Source of the DNA: Lachnospiraceae bacterium
GTDB taxonomy: Bacteria; Bacillota; Clostridia; Lachnospirales; Lachnospiraceae
Assembly (NCBI GenBank): GCA_902363835.1
Contig: CABJBM010000006.1
Location: 1-64,000, forward strand
DNA: 64,000 nt
Direction: 5' to 3'
Part shown: in pieces, positions 8,704-17,302 of the stretch
Layout: the number at the start of each line of letters is the position of its first letter
Position numbering within the stretch: the stretch's first letter is position 1
The notes under the pieces: generated by a model
What the model saw: the letters and a program-made list of their open reading frames with translations, nothing else
The model's database searches: none
Told to the model about the DNA's origin: nothing
Position numbers and translations under genes: made by a program

Positions 8704-10188
8704 CTATATGGGGGTAAAAATCGACCATCTGCTGTTTTTTACCACCTTTTCAAAAGCCGCCACAACCTTTGGATCAAACTGGGAACCTGAGCACCGGCTG
8801 ATTTCCTCTATTGCCTCCTGATGGGAAGCAGCTTTTTTATACGGCTGTTCATGAGTCATAACATCATAGGTGTCTGCTACGGAGAAAATCCGTGACAGCT
8901 CCGGTATCTCCTCTGCCTTTAGGCCCAATGGATATCCGGTGCCATCCCAGTGTTCATGGTGGGAAAGAATATATTCAGAAATATAGGCCAATTCCAGGGA
9001 GGACTGGGTAATGCGGTAGCCAGCCTCGCTGTGCCTTTTCATGATTTCCCACTCCTTATCAGTCAGCGCATCCGCTTTTAAAATGATATTGTCAGGGATT
9101 GCAATCTTGCCGATATCGTGAAGGATGGAAAAGATGCGGAGTTCTTCAAGGGCAATGGATTTTAACCCCATTTCCCTTCCAATATCCGATGCCAGGGTGG
9201 ATACCCGCAGGGAATGCTCCTCTGTTTCCCAATTATTTTCATGAAGGATTTTTCTGAAAGAATTGAGTATGGAACTGCGCACACTCTTGCTTTCTAACAG
9301 CTTATGGCGGTACATCCGGTCTTCCGCCTCTTTTATGACAGCTTCCATATTCTGGGTGGAGGAGGTCTTAACAGACCAGCCCATGGATATGCTTGGCTGG
9401 ACAAAATCCCCGGTTGCAAGGCTGCAGGCCGCTTTGATTTTATCACATATCTGCTCCGCTGTCCGGTCATCGGCCCCCGGCAGGATAATGGCAAATTCGT
9501 CACCTCCCCATCTGGTGATGATATCGCTTTCCCTGCAGGAAAGCTGCAGGATATTAGCTATCTCAATCAGAAAATTATCGCCCTGAATATGGCCGAAAAC
9601 GTCATTTACCATCTTAAGCCCATTAATGTCCCCTATGAGCAAAGCTACAGGCAGCTCCTCCCGGGAGCCCAGGCTTTCAATCGTATCTTCAAAAAAATGC
9701 CGGTTGTAAAGGCCTGTGACCTTATCATGGCAGCTCAGATATTCGATTTCCGTAATGCGTTCCTTTAATCTCTCGTTCAGCTCCGACAAAAGCTTATGCT
9801 GCTCATAGCTTTTAATCGCATTTTTCGCTTTAATGGGAAGCACATATTTTGCATCTTCAGGTGTCAGGGGCTTTGTAAAGTAATCATAAGCTCCCATTTT
9901 CAGCGCTTTTTCCATGTCGTCAATATTAGTAAGGGCGGAATAAATGATGACAGGGATGGGTGCGCATTGAGGGTCGGATTTCATCTCAGACAGCACGTCA
10001 AATCCATTTTTGTCCGACATCATTAAGTCCAAAATCACAAGATCAATTTTTGTACTAAATATTTTTTCCAAAGCTTCCTGTCCGCTCTCAACTTCAAAAA
10101 ATGTGGCATCTTCTATCTCTTTTAAGGCAGCTTTTATAATTCTTCGATTTACCAGAATATCATCTGCAATCAGTATTTTGCACTCCAT
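8704..10188 (-). CDS. response regulator with GGDEF and HD-GYP domains
   Basis: A 494-residue cytoplasmic protein with a receiver domain (1-125; acidic pair near the N-terminus, phospho-Asp in 'VILDLMMSDKNG'), a GGDEF domain (about 150-310, intact 'RWGGDEF') and an HD-GYP domain (about 320-490, 'ILHDIGK', 'HHEHWDGTGYP'). Both a diguanylate cyclase and a c-di-GMP phosphodiesterase site look intact, so it may make and break c-di-GMP under phosphorylation control. The ATG at 10188 follows AGGAG. Immediately upstream lies a decayed Hpt gene that was probably its phosphorelay partner. Confidence 0.93.
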   Translation of the reverse strand: MECKILIADDILVNRRIIKAALKEIEDATFFEVESGQEALEKIFSTKIDLVILDLMMSDKNGFDVLSEMKSDPQCAPIPVIIYSALTNIDDMEKALKMGAYDYFTKPLTPEDAKYVLPIKAKNAIKSYEQHKLLSELNERLKERITEIEYLSCHDKVTGLYNRHFFEDTIESLGSREELPVALLIGDINGLKMVNDVFGHIQGDNFLIEIANILQLSCRESDIITRWGGDEFAIILPGADDRTAEQICDKIKAACSLATGDFVQPSISMGWSVKTSSTQNMEAVIKEAEDRMYRHKLLESKSVRSSILNSFRKILHENNWETEEHSLRVSTLASDIGREMGLKSIALEELRIFSILHDIGKIAIPDNIILKADALTDKEWEIMKRHSEAGYRITQSSLELAYISEYILSHHEHWDGTGYPLGLKAEEIPELSRIFSVADTYDVMTHEQPYKKAASHQEAIEEISRCSGSQFDPKVVAAFEKVVKNSRWSIFTPI

Positions 10189-10206
10189 AACACTACTCCT
10201 GTGTTC

Positions 10207-10523
10207 CTATTCATTTGCCCGGATCCCCTGCAGACACGCTCTTAACTGTTCATGCATTGATTCTAAACTCATTTTCAGGCTTTCAAATACAGCCACCATT
10301 TTGTCCTGATCAAGCTTTCCTGAACGTCCCAGGCATTCCATCACATAGGATAAGCCGATCTCACTTTACAGGAGCTGAAATTAAGACCCCGCTCTTTAAG
10401 CTGTGGGCCTTTTTTCAAGCTCCTTTGCATTCCCATCACCAATCGCCCCTTTATTACAGCAATATTACGTCAAAACACCTCCCTTAAGATTCCAGAAAGT
10501 CGTATTTTTTTGTATATGTTCAT
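10207..10523 (-). pseudogene. decayed Hpt (histidine phosphotransfer) gene
   Basis: A good start (ATG at 10523 behind AGGAGG) opens a reading frame that soon stops. Farther on, pieces in different frames spell an Hpt domain: 'GDGNAKELEK', then 'AHSLKSG' with the phospho-accepting histidine, then 'IGLSYVMECLGRSGKLDQD' and an end 'HEQLRACLQGIRANE' before a stop at 10207. At least two frameshifts and stops interrupt it. The order start-Hpt-response regulator suggests it once belonged with the REC-GGDEF-HD-GYP gene. Confidence 0.7.
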
Positions 10524-10652
10524 TTGAAACCTCCTGGTTCATGAGAAAATCTTGCTGATTTTTCATGTACAGTTATTTTGATTTCTTTCATTTTCCTCAT
10601 ATCTCACCTATAGCTTAGTGACAAAGTTTCATCACATAAGCCCATTATCATT

Positions 10653-10681
10653 ATTTTATCATAATATCAGACGATTATCAA
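10653..10681 (-). promoter_or_regulatory. promoter for the Hpt remnant and response regulator
   Basis: TTGATA (10681-10676) and TAAAAT (10658-10653) with 17-nt spacing on the minus strand. The rest of the interval 10524-10838 is AT-rich and shows nothing else I can name. Confidence 0.6.
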
Positions 10682-10835
10682 ACACGACGGCGTAAATTTA
10701 CTGCGAAAACTGTTATTATATCTTATATACCCCTTTTTTCAATCTTTGTTTTTTCATTAAACAGATGGTATGGTTCTCTTTTCTGCAATAACCAATATAG
10801 TGGGAACGCTAATTTTAAAATTAGGGACTTAAATG

Positions 10836-10873
10836 AAAAATCCCTTCAAGTCCAAACAGCACTTGAAGGGATT
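10836..10873 (-). terminator. terminator of the zinc operon
   Basis: A perfect 13-bp stem (10839-10851 with 10861-10873), 9-nt loop, followed on the minus strand by TTTTT. It lies 42 bp beyond the stop of the COG0523 gene and closes the long znu operon. Confidence 0.88.
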
Positions 10874-10914
10874 CATTGGTTTCAAAACATGCACTTCTCT
10901 TTTCTTCCTGTTAA

Positions 10915-12027
10915 TCAAGGATTCTTTAAGCAAGAATCCAGTTCCTGAATCAGATACTCGGTATCCAGACTTTTTCCGATAAAAACAATTTGATTTTCCC
11001 TGTCTCCGTCTTTTTCATCCCAGCCTTCCAATAGTTCCGGATATTCCTCCAGCAATTCTTCCCTCTCATTTTCCGGATAAGACACAATCCACCTGGCTCC
11101 CGGAGTAATGGCAATGCTGTTTCCGGCCTGCTCAAATAAAATTGCATGGTCCTCATCTTCCGCAAACCATAAATACCCCTTTGCACGTATGATTTCCCTT
11201 GGGTAATGATTCTCTATCCACGCACCGAATTTCTGCTCATCAAATGGCTTCCGCCGTTTGTAGCAGATGGCCTTTATTCCATAATCCGGTTCATACACTT
11301 CATTTTCCCCATTTGACCAAGCCCTGGAAAGAACAGATGCCTGATTCATTTTCTCATAATCATACAGCTTCCGGTCGAATATGATACGGGAGTCCACACA
11401 ACCCCTGGACGTTTTCATAATCTCAGCCTCCGGAACCAGGCTGTGAATGAGCTGTGCAACCTTTTCTGCCTGTATTTCTGTCAGTAAGTCACATTTATTA
11501 AGGACAACCATATTGCTGTATTCAATCTGTTCCATTACAAGATTAATGACATCCTGTTCTTCTTCCTGCCCGTTGTCATGATCCAGTGTTCCCCACTGTT
11601 CAAATTCATCCATGAATTCCGTATAAATCCTGTTTGCGTCTGCTACGGCAACAATGGCATCCAGCCCTGCGGGAAACCCGCTGCCTTCCTCTTCAAACGC
11701 ATCTGCAATATTAGCCGGGCTGCTGACTCCGGAAGCCTCTACCAATATATAATCAAATCTGCCGTCCCGGGCCAGTTTCTCAATCCCGTGAATAAAGTCT
11801 TCTCTCAAGCTGCAGCAGATGCAGCCATTGGTCAGCTCCAGCAGCTGGTTCTTTTTATAGGTGATCCCATTGTTCTTAAGAAGCCTGGCATCCACATTCA
11901 CGGAGCCAAGATCATTGACAATAAGGGCAATCTTAAATCCCATGGGGTGATTTAAAATATGATTCAGCAAGGTCGTTTTCCCTGCTCCCAGGTATCCGGC
12001 CAATAAAGTAACCGGTATTTTTCCCAT
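10915..12027 (-). CDS. COG0523 (CobW/ZagA-type) GTP-binding metal chaperone
   Basis: A 370-residue G3E GTPase. It has Walker A 'GYLGAGKTTLLNH', the metal-binding CxCC in 'NGCICCSLREDF', 'ILVEASGVS', the guanine motif 'NKCD', and a CobW_C domain (about 250-365, 'GYLWFAEDEDHAI'). Zinc-regulated members load zinc onto client enzymes in starvation. It is the last gene of the znu operon, 14 bp after the L33 gene, and is followed by a strong terminator. Assignment to zinc rather than another metal rests on this company. Confidence 0.9.
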   Translation of the reverse strand: MGKIPVTLLAGYLGAGKTTLLNHILNHPMGFKIALIVNDLGSVNVDARLLKNNGITYKKNQLLELTNGCICCSLREDFIHGIEKLARDGRFDYILVEASGVSSPANIADAFEEEGSGFPAGLDAIVAVADANRIYTEFMDEFEQWGTLDHDNGQEEEQDVINLVMEQIEYSNMVVLNKCDLLTEIQAEKVAQLIHSLVPEAEIMKTSRGCVDSRIIFDRKLYDYEKMNQASVLSRAWSNGENEVYEPDYGIKAICYKRRKPFDEQKFGAWIENHYPREIIRAKGYLWFAEDEDHAILFEQAGNSIAITPGARWIVSYPENEREELLEEYPELLEGWDEKDGDRENQIVFIGKSLDTEYLIQELDSCLKNP

Positions 12028-12041
12028 TTTTTCTCCTCTTC

Positions 12042-12191
12042 CTACTTTGTTTCCTTGTGAAGCGTATATTTTCTCAGCCTGGAACAGTATTTCATAATCT
12101 CCATTCGTTCCGGATGCTTCTGCTTATTTTTAGTTGTGGTGTAGTTCCTGTCATGGCACTCCGTGCACTCTAATGTTACTTTTACTCTCAT
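12042..12191 (-). CDS. rpmG: ribosomal protein L33, zinc-independent paralogue
   Basis: A 49-residue L33: starts '[21 protein letters not shown]' (split: CTEC at 9-12, then NYTTTK) and ends 'LHKETK'. The first Cys pair is kept but the second zinc-binding CxxC is lost (only a single Cys at 36, '[12 protein letters not shown]'), the pattern of the C-minus paralogues that replace the zinc form during zinc starvation. Its place inside the znu/COG0523 operon agrees with that. It is too short for most gene callers. Confidence 0.92.
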   Translation of the reverse strand: MRVKVTLECTECHDRNYTTTKNKQKHPERMEIMKYCSRLRKYTLHKETK

Positions 12192-12243
12192 AATAATTCC
12201 TCTCTCCTATTTGTACAGGCAGTCATGAGCCGCCCCTGTTTAT

Positions 12244-13164
12244 TTAATAGTATGGATAAACATATTCTTCTTTCGGCTTCTCAGCCGCCTTGATGGTTTG
12301 TGCTTTCAGGATCAGGGACTCACCATCTGCCGTTATTCCAAACGTGCCTTTTACCACCACCCAGTCATCATCCTTAAATTCAAGATCCTGATCCCAGTCA
12401 ACCAAAAAGCCTATGGGAGTCAAATCCGCTGCACAGCACCACATGGAAAGACGAACCAGGGCAAAATCACATTCTTTTTCAATCTCCGGATCCCGGTAAA
12501 TAAATCCTTTCATAATAACCGTGTAACCTTCATATTTTTGTGAATTGGAACTCAGCTCATAAAGCCACGCATAATAATCCTCATCTGCAATTGTTATGGT
12601 TTTTGTCTCTTCATCCCTGCCCTTTAATTCATGTAATGGACTTCCGTTATCATCGGCCTGTGCCGCGGGATCTTCTGAGTATTCATCAGTCTCAGGGTAC
12701 CCGTCGTTTTCCCCAGTGTCCCAGTCAGTATCTGCCGGAAGAGTTTCTCCATTCACAAGCGGTTCCCCGCTGCCTTCCGGAGGTATCTGCTGCCCCCAAC
12801 TGCCGCCTGCCTGGCTCCCCCGGTTCCCTCCAGCCATGGAAATACCGGAGTTATCATAGTTTCTGACCATACTGCTGCCCCCGGGAGCTGCCGGGCGGAT
12901 GGAAAGCAGCAGGATTGGAATAATTAAAACAAACGAGCGGGATAGCCTTGCCTTGTACTGGGGTACCAGTAAATTTCGTCCTTCCACCACGGCCCAGAGA
13001 AGCATCAGGAAGGACAGCCCATAAAGATAAGGCTTCATTCTGGGCGTCACATAGCTTAAATACCCGCCGGAATAAGTCAGATGAAAAAGCAGGTATCCAA
13101 AAACCAGGTAACAGATGCATTCCGTCAGCACCTGAAGGTTGAATCCTTTTCCTTTTAGCGTCAT
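12244..13164 (-). CDS. TIGR03943 / YcgQ-like membrane protein, copy 1
   Basis: A 306-residue protein with three or four N-terminal membrane spans (about 10-110, including 'YVTPRMKPYLYG'), a Ser/Gly/Asp-rich extracytoplasmic linker (about 125-190) and a C-terminal globular domain with the conserved 'WCCAADLTPIGF' segment. Such proteins are encoded beside DUF318 permeases and are thought to form a two-part transporter with them. The ATG at 13164 overlaps the stop of the fusion permease gene (ATGA). Copy 2 is at 19371-20216. Confidence 0.82.
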   Translation of the reverse strand: MTLKGKGFNLQVLTECICYLVFGYLLFHLTYSGGYLSYVTPRMKPYLYGLSFLMLLWAVVEGRNLLVPQYKARLSRSFVLIIPILLLSIRPAAPGGSSMVRNYDNSGISMAGGNRGSQAGGSWGQQIPPEGSGEPLVNGETLPADTDWDTGENDGYPETDEYSEDPAAQADDNGSPLHELKGRDEETKTITIADEDYYAWLYELSSNSQKYEGYTVIMKGFIYRDPEIEKECDFALVRLSMWCCAADLTPIGFLVDWDQDLEFKDDDWVVVKGTFGITADGESLILKAQTIKAAEKPKEEYVYPYY

Positions 13165-14726
13165 ATCCGGATCCCTCCGCTCCCCCAGAGCATAAACAGT
13201 GCAACTGCAATGAAACAAACCAGAAACGCGGTCACAAACAGACGGGCCACAAAACCGGACTTAAAACCGGAAAGCAGCATAGCGGCATTTTTAATATCCA
13301 TCATCGGGCCAAATACCAGAAAGCCAATGATTGCGCCAACCGGAAGGCTTCCCGCCATACTTCTGGCTACCACTGCATCAGAAGAAGAGCAAAGGGAGAG
13401 CACAAAGGCCATTCCCATCATCAGCAGAAGTGCCTTCCATGGGGCCGTACCGCCTCCGGCCGACACTGCAAAAGGAATCATATCCTGAAACAGGGTGGAT
13501 ACAAAAATTCCTGTGAGAAGAAATTTTCCTACCGAAAAAAATTCATTCTGCGCGTGCCTGGTCATCAAAAAGAAACGGGACAGGCAGGTATTTTCTTCCA
13601 CGGGAAGGCTATAATCCCCGCAGTTTGCCTGAACCGGCATGGCATCTTCAAGCAGATAATCCTTAGGAGGCTTGATCAGATAAGTCAGCCCGCAAAGCAC
13701 CGCACATAAAATGCCCAGACCGCACCTGGCGGCAATCATCCTGTAATTACCGTTAAAAGCAAACCATGTGGAGAGAATTACCACCGGATTGATTACGGGA
13801 GATACCAGCATAAATGTCACTGCGGCTGGCATTGGAACTCCCTTTTTAACCAGGCTCTTAAAAACGGGAATGGATGCGCAGTCACAGACCGGCAAACAGA
13901 ACCCCGCTATTACTGCAAACACCTGGCCGGCCAGAATTGTTCTGGGGAATTTCCTCTGAATCCAGTCCGGCTGTAAATAGACCTGAATCAAAGAGGAAAG
14001 GAGAACCCCAATGGCAAGGAAGGGGATTGCCTGCAAAAAGACCCCAAGAAATATGCTGACATACCGCCCGGCCGGAACCCCAAAGCCATTAAGCAGGGAT
14101 AAGCCTGTCATATAAACCAGAGCTGCAGTTATAACTGCCATAAACCAGAACCTTGTTTGCATATTGAAACTGAATATTCTATTAATAAAACGGTCCCATT
14201 TCCGATTGGTAAAAACCCTGATATCCGGATTACAGTTGTATAGAATGCCAATATCATCCGTAATATGTTGATGTTCTTTTGTTCTGACAAAAGCGCAGTC
14301 GCTTCCTGCAATCTGTGAAAAGGTAACTGCGCCGGCATCAGGAATCTTGGTTTTCAGTCCGGTATCTTCTGCAACATAGATAACCTTTTCAATGCTTACA
14401 ACTGCCTTGGCTGAAAACTGGAGAAGCATTTCCTCCAGTTTATGGAAGTGTTCCATCCCGTTCCACTCAATCAGAATTAAATCCGGGCTGTGTTTATCCA
14501 AGTACTTTAATATGGTATCGGCAACACGGAAGGGGATCTGTTCCAGCTGGTTTTTGGAAAACATCAGCTTTTCCACCTGTTTCGTTTCTTTCAGCGGCTT
14601 TTCCCCTGATTCAAACTGGAGAACCAGAATATCCAGTTCATCCAGCTCCTTTTCAATCAGATTATTGATGAGTGTTGTTTTCCCCGAATCCAGCAGACCG
14701 GTTATGACCCATGCAGGTGTTCTCAT
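13161..14726 (-). CDS. GTPase-like domain fused to DUF318/YraQ-type permease, copy 1
   Basis: A 521-residue fusion. Residues 1-180 are a COG0523-like P-loop domain ('GLLDSGKTTLINN', 'VLQFESGEKP', Walker-B-like 'LILIEWNG') that has no CxCC and no NKxD motif. Residues 185-521 form a DUF318-type permease with about eight spans, a cysteine pair in 'LPVCDCASIPVFKSL', 'SPVINPVVILS' and 'SLCSSSDAVVARS...FGPMMDIKN'. DUF318 permeases are tied to zinc or other ion transport; the fusion to a GTPase domain is unusual. ATG at 14726 follows GAGGG and overlaps the end of the COG0523 gene by 65 bp; a GTG at 14741 is the alternative. Confidence 0.85.
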   Translation of the reverse strand: MRTPAWVITGLLDSGKTTLINNLIEKELDELDILVLQFESGEKPLKETKQVEKLMFSKNQLEQIPFRVADTILKYLDKHSPDLILIEWNGMEHFHKLEEMLLQFSAKAVVSIEKVIYVAEDTGLKTKIPDAGAVTFSQIAGSDCAFVRTKEHQHITDDIGILYNCNPDIRVFTNRKWDRFINRIFSFNMQTRFWFMAVITAALVYMTGLSLLNGFGVPAGRYVSIFLGVFLQAIPFLAIGVLLSSLIQVYLQPDWIQRKFPRTILAGQVFAVIAGFCLPVCDCASIPVFKSLVKKGVPMPAAVTFMLVSPVINPVVILSTWFAFNGNYRMIAARCGLGILCAVLCGLTYLIKPPKDYLLEDAMPVQANCGDYSLPVEENTCLSRFFLMTRHAQNEFFSVGKFLLTGIFVSTLFQDMIPFAVSAGGGTAPWKALLLMMGMAFVLSLCSSSDAVVARSMAGSLPVGAIIGFLVFGPMMDIKNAAMLLSGFKSGFVARLFVTAFLVCFIAVALFMLWGSGGIRI

Positions 14727-15705
14727 GATTTTTTCCCTCACTGAATAATGTCCCTATCTGCTGCTCATCAAGACCTGTGCCGATGAAGCAGACCTGGTTA
14801 CCCCCTGCATTAGCAGGCTCAATATTCAAACTGCCTGACACAAAGTGAAAGATAAGACCATGGGAACCGCTTGCCACAATTCCTTTTCCCCGCAGGATTA
14901 CTCCGTCCGCATGTTCCACAACATTCAGCACCCTCTTCCTTAGCTGGTCCTCGGAAAGGGGTTCTTTCCATTCCAGGGTAACGGAGGAGAAAACATCTCT
15001 GGCAAAATGGCGTCGGAGAAAGCCCATTTTCTGATCATTCATCTTGGGCCGGATTCCTCTGATCCGCACAGGCTTCATGGACACAGCCTCCTCCATCTCC
15101 AGCCTGAAAATTTTGCTGTTTCGCGGACCATGCCGGAAAACAGCTGCAGGGATGGAATCCCAGAAGCCTGCCTCGATTCTGGCTTCCGGATTAACTCCCT
15201 GAATTTTATCTTTTATGTATCCGATTTTATCCTGACATTCTTCCTGATGGCTTAACAGAATCAGATCACCATAGGCAATCTGGTCTTCAAAAAATTCACC
15301 ATAGTTTTTTAAGTATTTTTCAAAGGAACGGGTATCCACCACTGTAATTGTCTTTTTAAGGTGAAGCCTGCCTTCATCCTCCTGCTTTAAGCAGATTTTA
15401 ACAATATCAGAGAGCTTGCTGACACCGGATGGCTCCACTAAAATGGCATCCGGCGCATAATCCTTTAAGATTCTGTCCACCGCCTTTTCAAAGTCTCCGG
15501 TTAAGCTGCAGCAGATACACCCTGCATTTAAGCTGGTAACCTCCAAATTACATTCCCGAAGCAGCCCGGCGTCAATCCCTGCCTCCCCAAAGTCATTTTC
15601 AATCACAACAATTTCCTTATTCCTGAACGCGGACCGTACCATAGTCTTGATTAATGTAGTTTTACCCGCGCCTAAAAAGCCGGATATAATATAAATATCA
15701 GTCAT
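14662..15705 (-). CDS. second COG0523 GTP-binding metal chaperone
   Basis: A 347-residue G3E GTPase with 'GFLGAGKTTLIKT', 'VVIENDFGEAGID', CxCC in 'AGCICCSLTGDF', 'ILVEPSGVSKL' and a CobW_C domain. The guanine-specificity motif is altered ('LLSHQEE' where NKxD is expected), so nucleotide preference may differ from the first copy. It lies 76 bp after znuB and overlaps the fusion permease gene, which places it in the middle of the operon. ATG at 15705 follows GGAG; a GTG at 15738 is less likely. Confidence 0.88.
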   Translation of the reverse strand: MTDIYIISGFLGAGKTTLIKTMVRSAFRNKEIVVIENDFGEAGIDAGLLRECNLEVTSLNAGCICCSLTGDFEKAVDRILKDYAPDAILVEPSGVSKLSDIVKICLKQEDEGRLHLKKTITVVDTRSFEKYLKNYGEFFEDQIAYGDLILLSHQEECQDKIGYIKDKIQGVNPEARIEAGFWDSIPAAVFRHGPRNSKIFRLEMEEAVSMKPVRIRGIRPKMNDQKMGFLRRHFARDVFSSVTLEWKEPLSEDQLRKRVLNVVEHADGVILRGKGIVASGSHGLIFHFVSGSLNIEPANAGGNQVCFIGTGLDEQQIGTLFSEGKNHENTCMGHNRSAGFGENNTHQ

Positions 15706-15781
15706 ATGCGCTCCATTCTGCCGCCTTACCGGCTGCACAGATCATTTTGACTCTCCTGTCTCATCAAAACAGGCTTTCCTG

Positions 15782-16588
15782 TTATCCCTTCAGCTTAAGA
15801 AGCTTTTTTCCTGCAAACACCAATATTAAAAAAATCACTCCTACCAGGACAATGGTGCCTCCCGGTTTTAATCTCAGATAATAGGCGGCAAACAATCCGA
15901 TTATCATAAATATGACATCCAGAGCCACCGCATAGAGAAGTGTCTGGCGGTAATTTTTCCCAAACTGCATGGCACAGGCCACAGGCACCACCATCATGGA
16001 GGATACAATTAACGCTCCAACCGTCCTGGCAGCAACGGAAACCGTCACTGCAATTAAAATTGTAAATATAAAATTCACCGTCCGGACCGGCACCCCTGCC
16101 AGCCTTGCACTCTGCTCATCAAGGGACACGTAAAATAATTCTTTGTACATCAGCAGGAACAGAAGCAGCACCACAATGCTGACCCCTACCACAAGGTACA
16201 GTTCCGTATCGCTGATTGCCACAATGCTGCCAAACAAAAAGCTGTTGAAGTTTGCCGAATTCTTTACAAATCCTGACAGGACACCTGCCAGGCCGATTCC
16301 CGCGGACATAATGATAGCAATGGACATCTCCGAAAACCTGGGCAGCTTCCTGCGGATCCACTCAATCCCAAGGGAGGCAATCACGCAGGCCGCCACAGCC
16401 GCTGCCACCGGATTCATTCCAAAAATCAGTCCCGCCGCTACTCCGGCAAGGGAAGTATGGGATAAAGCGTCTCCAATCATGGACATACGCTTGAATACGA
16501 TCACAATCCCGATACAGGGAATAACCGCTGCCAGAAGGACTCCCACAATAAAGGCCCGCTGCATGAATGCATAATTAAATATCTCCAT
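15782..16588 (-). CDS. znuB: zinc ABC transporter permease ZnuB
   Basis: A 268-residue ABC-3 family permease with about eight spans and the family motif 'RMSMIGDALSHTSLAG' near residue 30-45, plus 'VGALIVSSMMVVPVA'. It brings Zn2+ (or Mn2+ in other members) across the membrane with ZnuA and ZnuC. It overlaps znuC by 14 bp. Zinc rather than manganese is inferred from L33, COG0523 and the Fur-type regulator around it. Confidence 0.92.
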   Translation of the reverse strand: MEIFNYAFMQRAFIVGVLLAAVIPCIGIVIVFKRMSMIGDALSHTSLAGVAAGLIFGMNPVAAAVAACVIASLGIEWIRRKLPRFSEMSIAIIMSAGIGLAGVLSGFVKNSANFNSFLFGSIVAISDTELYLVVGVSIVVLLLFLLMYKELFYVSLDEQSARLAGVPVRTVNFIFTILIAVTVSVAARTVGALIVSSMMVVPVACAMQFGKNYRQTLLYAVALDVIFMIIGLFAAYYLRLKPGGTIVLVGVIFLILVFAGKKLLKLKG

Positions 16589-17285
16589 TGCCGTTCTCCT
16601 CCTGACCTGTTTTAACCAGTTTCATATTGCCGTCATCCAAGAGCCAGATGTCATCTGCGAATGGTTCCAGCCGCTTCCGGTCATGGGTGACCATCATTAC
16701 CGTTACGCCCTGTTCACGGTTGATATTCCTCAGGAGCCTGTAAAAATCTTCCGTACTTTTCTCATCCATACCGGATGTTGGTTCATCCATAAGTAAAAGC
16801 TGGGGCCGGTTTACCAGGGCTCTTGCCAGAAGAATCCTCTGCTGCTGCCCGCCGGACAGACGGCCGATCAGCCTCTTTGCAAAGCTTTCCATTCCAACCT
16901 GGATGAGCGCCTGCCGGACCAGCTCCTTTTCTTTTTTCCCGGCAAACCGGAACAGCCCAATTTGGGCGTATAAATTCGCCTGAACAATTTCCTCCACAGA
17001 GGCCGGAAAGTTTTGATAGGATGCCATGCCGTTCTGAGGGACATAGCTGATCTCCTGCCAGTTTTTAAACTGCCGGATATCCCGCCCCAACAGTTGTATA
17101 TTCCCCGCTGCCCCGTTAAGGGTAAGCTCTCCCAGCATGAGTTTTAGCAGTGTGCTTTTTCCTGCCCCGTTTTGTCCAAGCAGGACAGCGAACCTGCCCA
17201 TCGGAACGGTAAAATTAATATGATTCAATACCTGGGTGCTTCCATAGGAGAAGTCCAGTTCCTTTACTGCAATGGCATCCATCAT
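16575..17285 (-). CDS. znuC: zinc ABC transporter ATP-binding protein ZnuC
   Basis: A 236-residue ABC ATPase with Walker A 'GQNGAGKST', signature 'LSGGQQQRILLARAL', Walker B 'LLLMDEP' and 'MMVTHDRKRL'. ATG at 17285 (an ATG also follows directly at 17282) has AGGAG five bases upstream. It lies 17 bp after znuA and overlaps znuB. Confidence 0.92.
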   Translation of the reverse strand: MMDAIAVKELDFSYGSTQVLNHINFTVPMGRFAVLLGQNGAGKSTLLKLMLGELTLNGAAGNIQLLGRDIRQFKNWQEISYVPQNGMASYQNFPASVEEIVQANLYAQIGLFRFAGKKEKELVRQALIQVGMESFAKRLIGRLSGGQQQRILLARALVNRPQLLLMDEPTSGMDEKSTEDFYRLLRNINREQGVTVMMVTHDRKRLEPFADDIWLLDDGNMKLVKTGQEENGNGDI

Positions 17286-17302
17286 CCGTACTCCTGTCTT
17301 TC

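Noticed and set aside
13210..13488. Plus-strand frames opposite the fusion permease and other zinc-cluster genes
   Set aside because: Antisense shadows without ribosome sites or domains.
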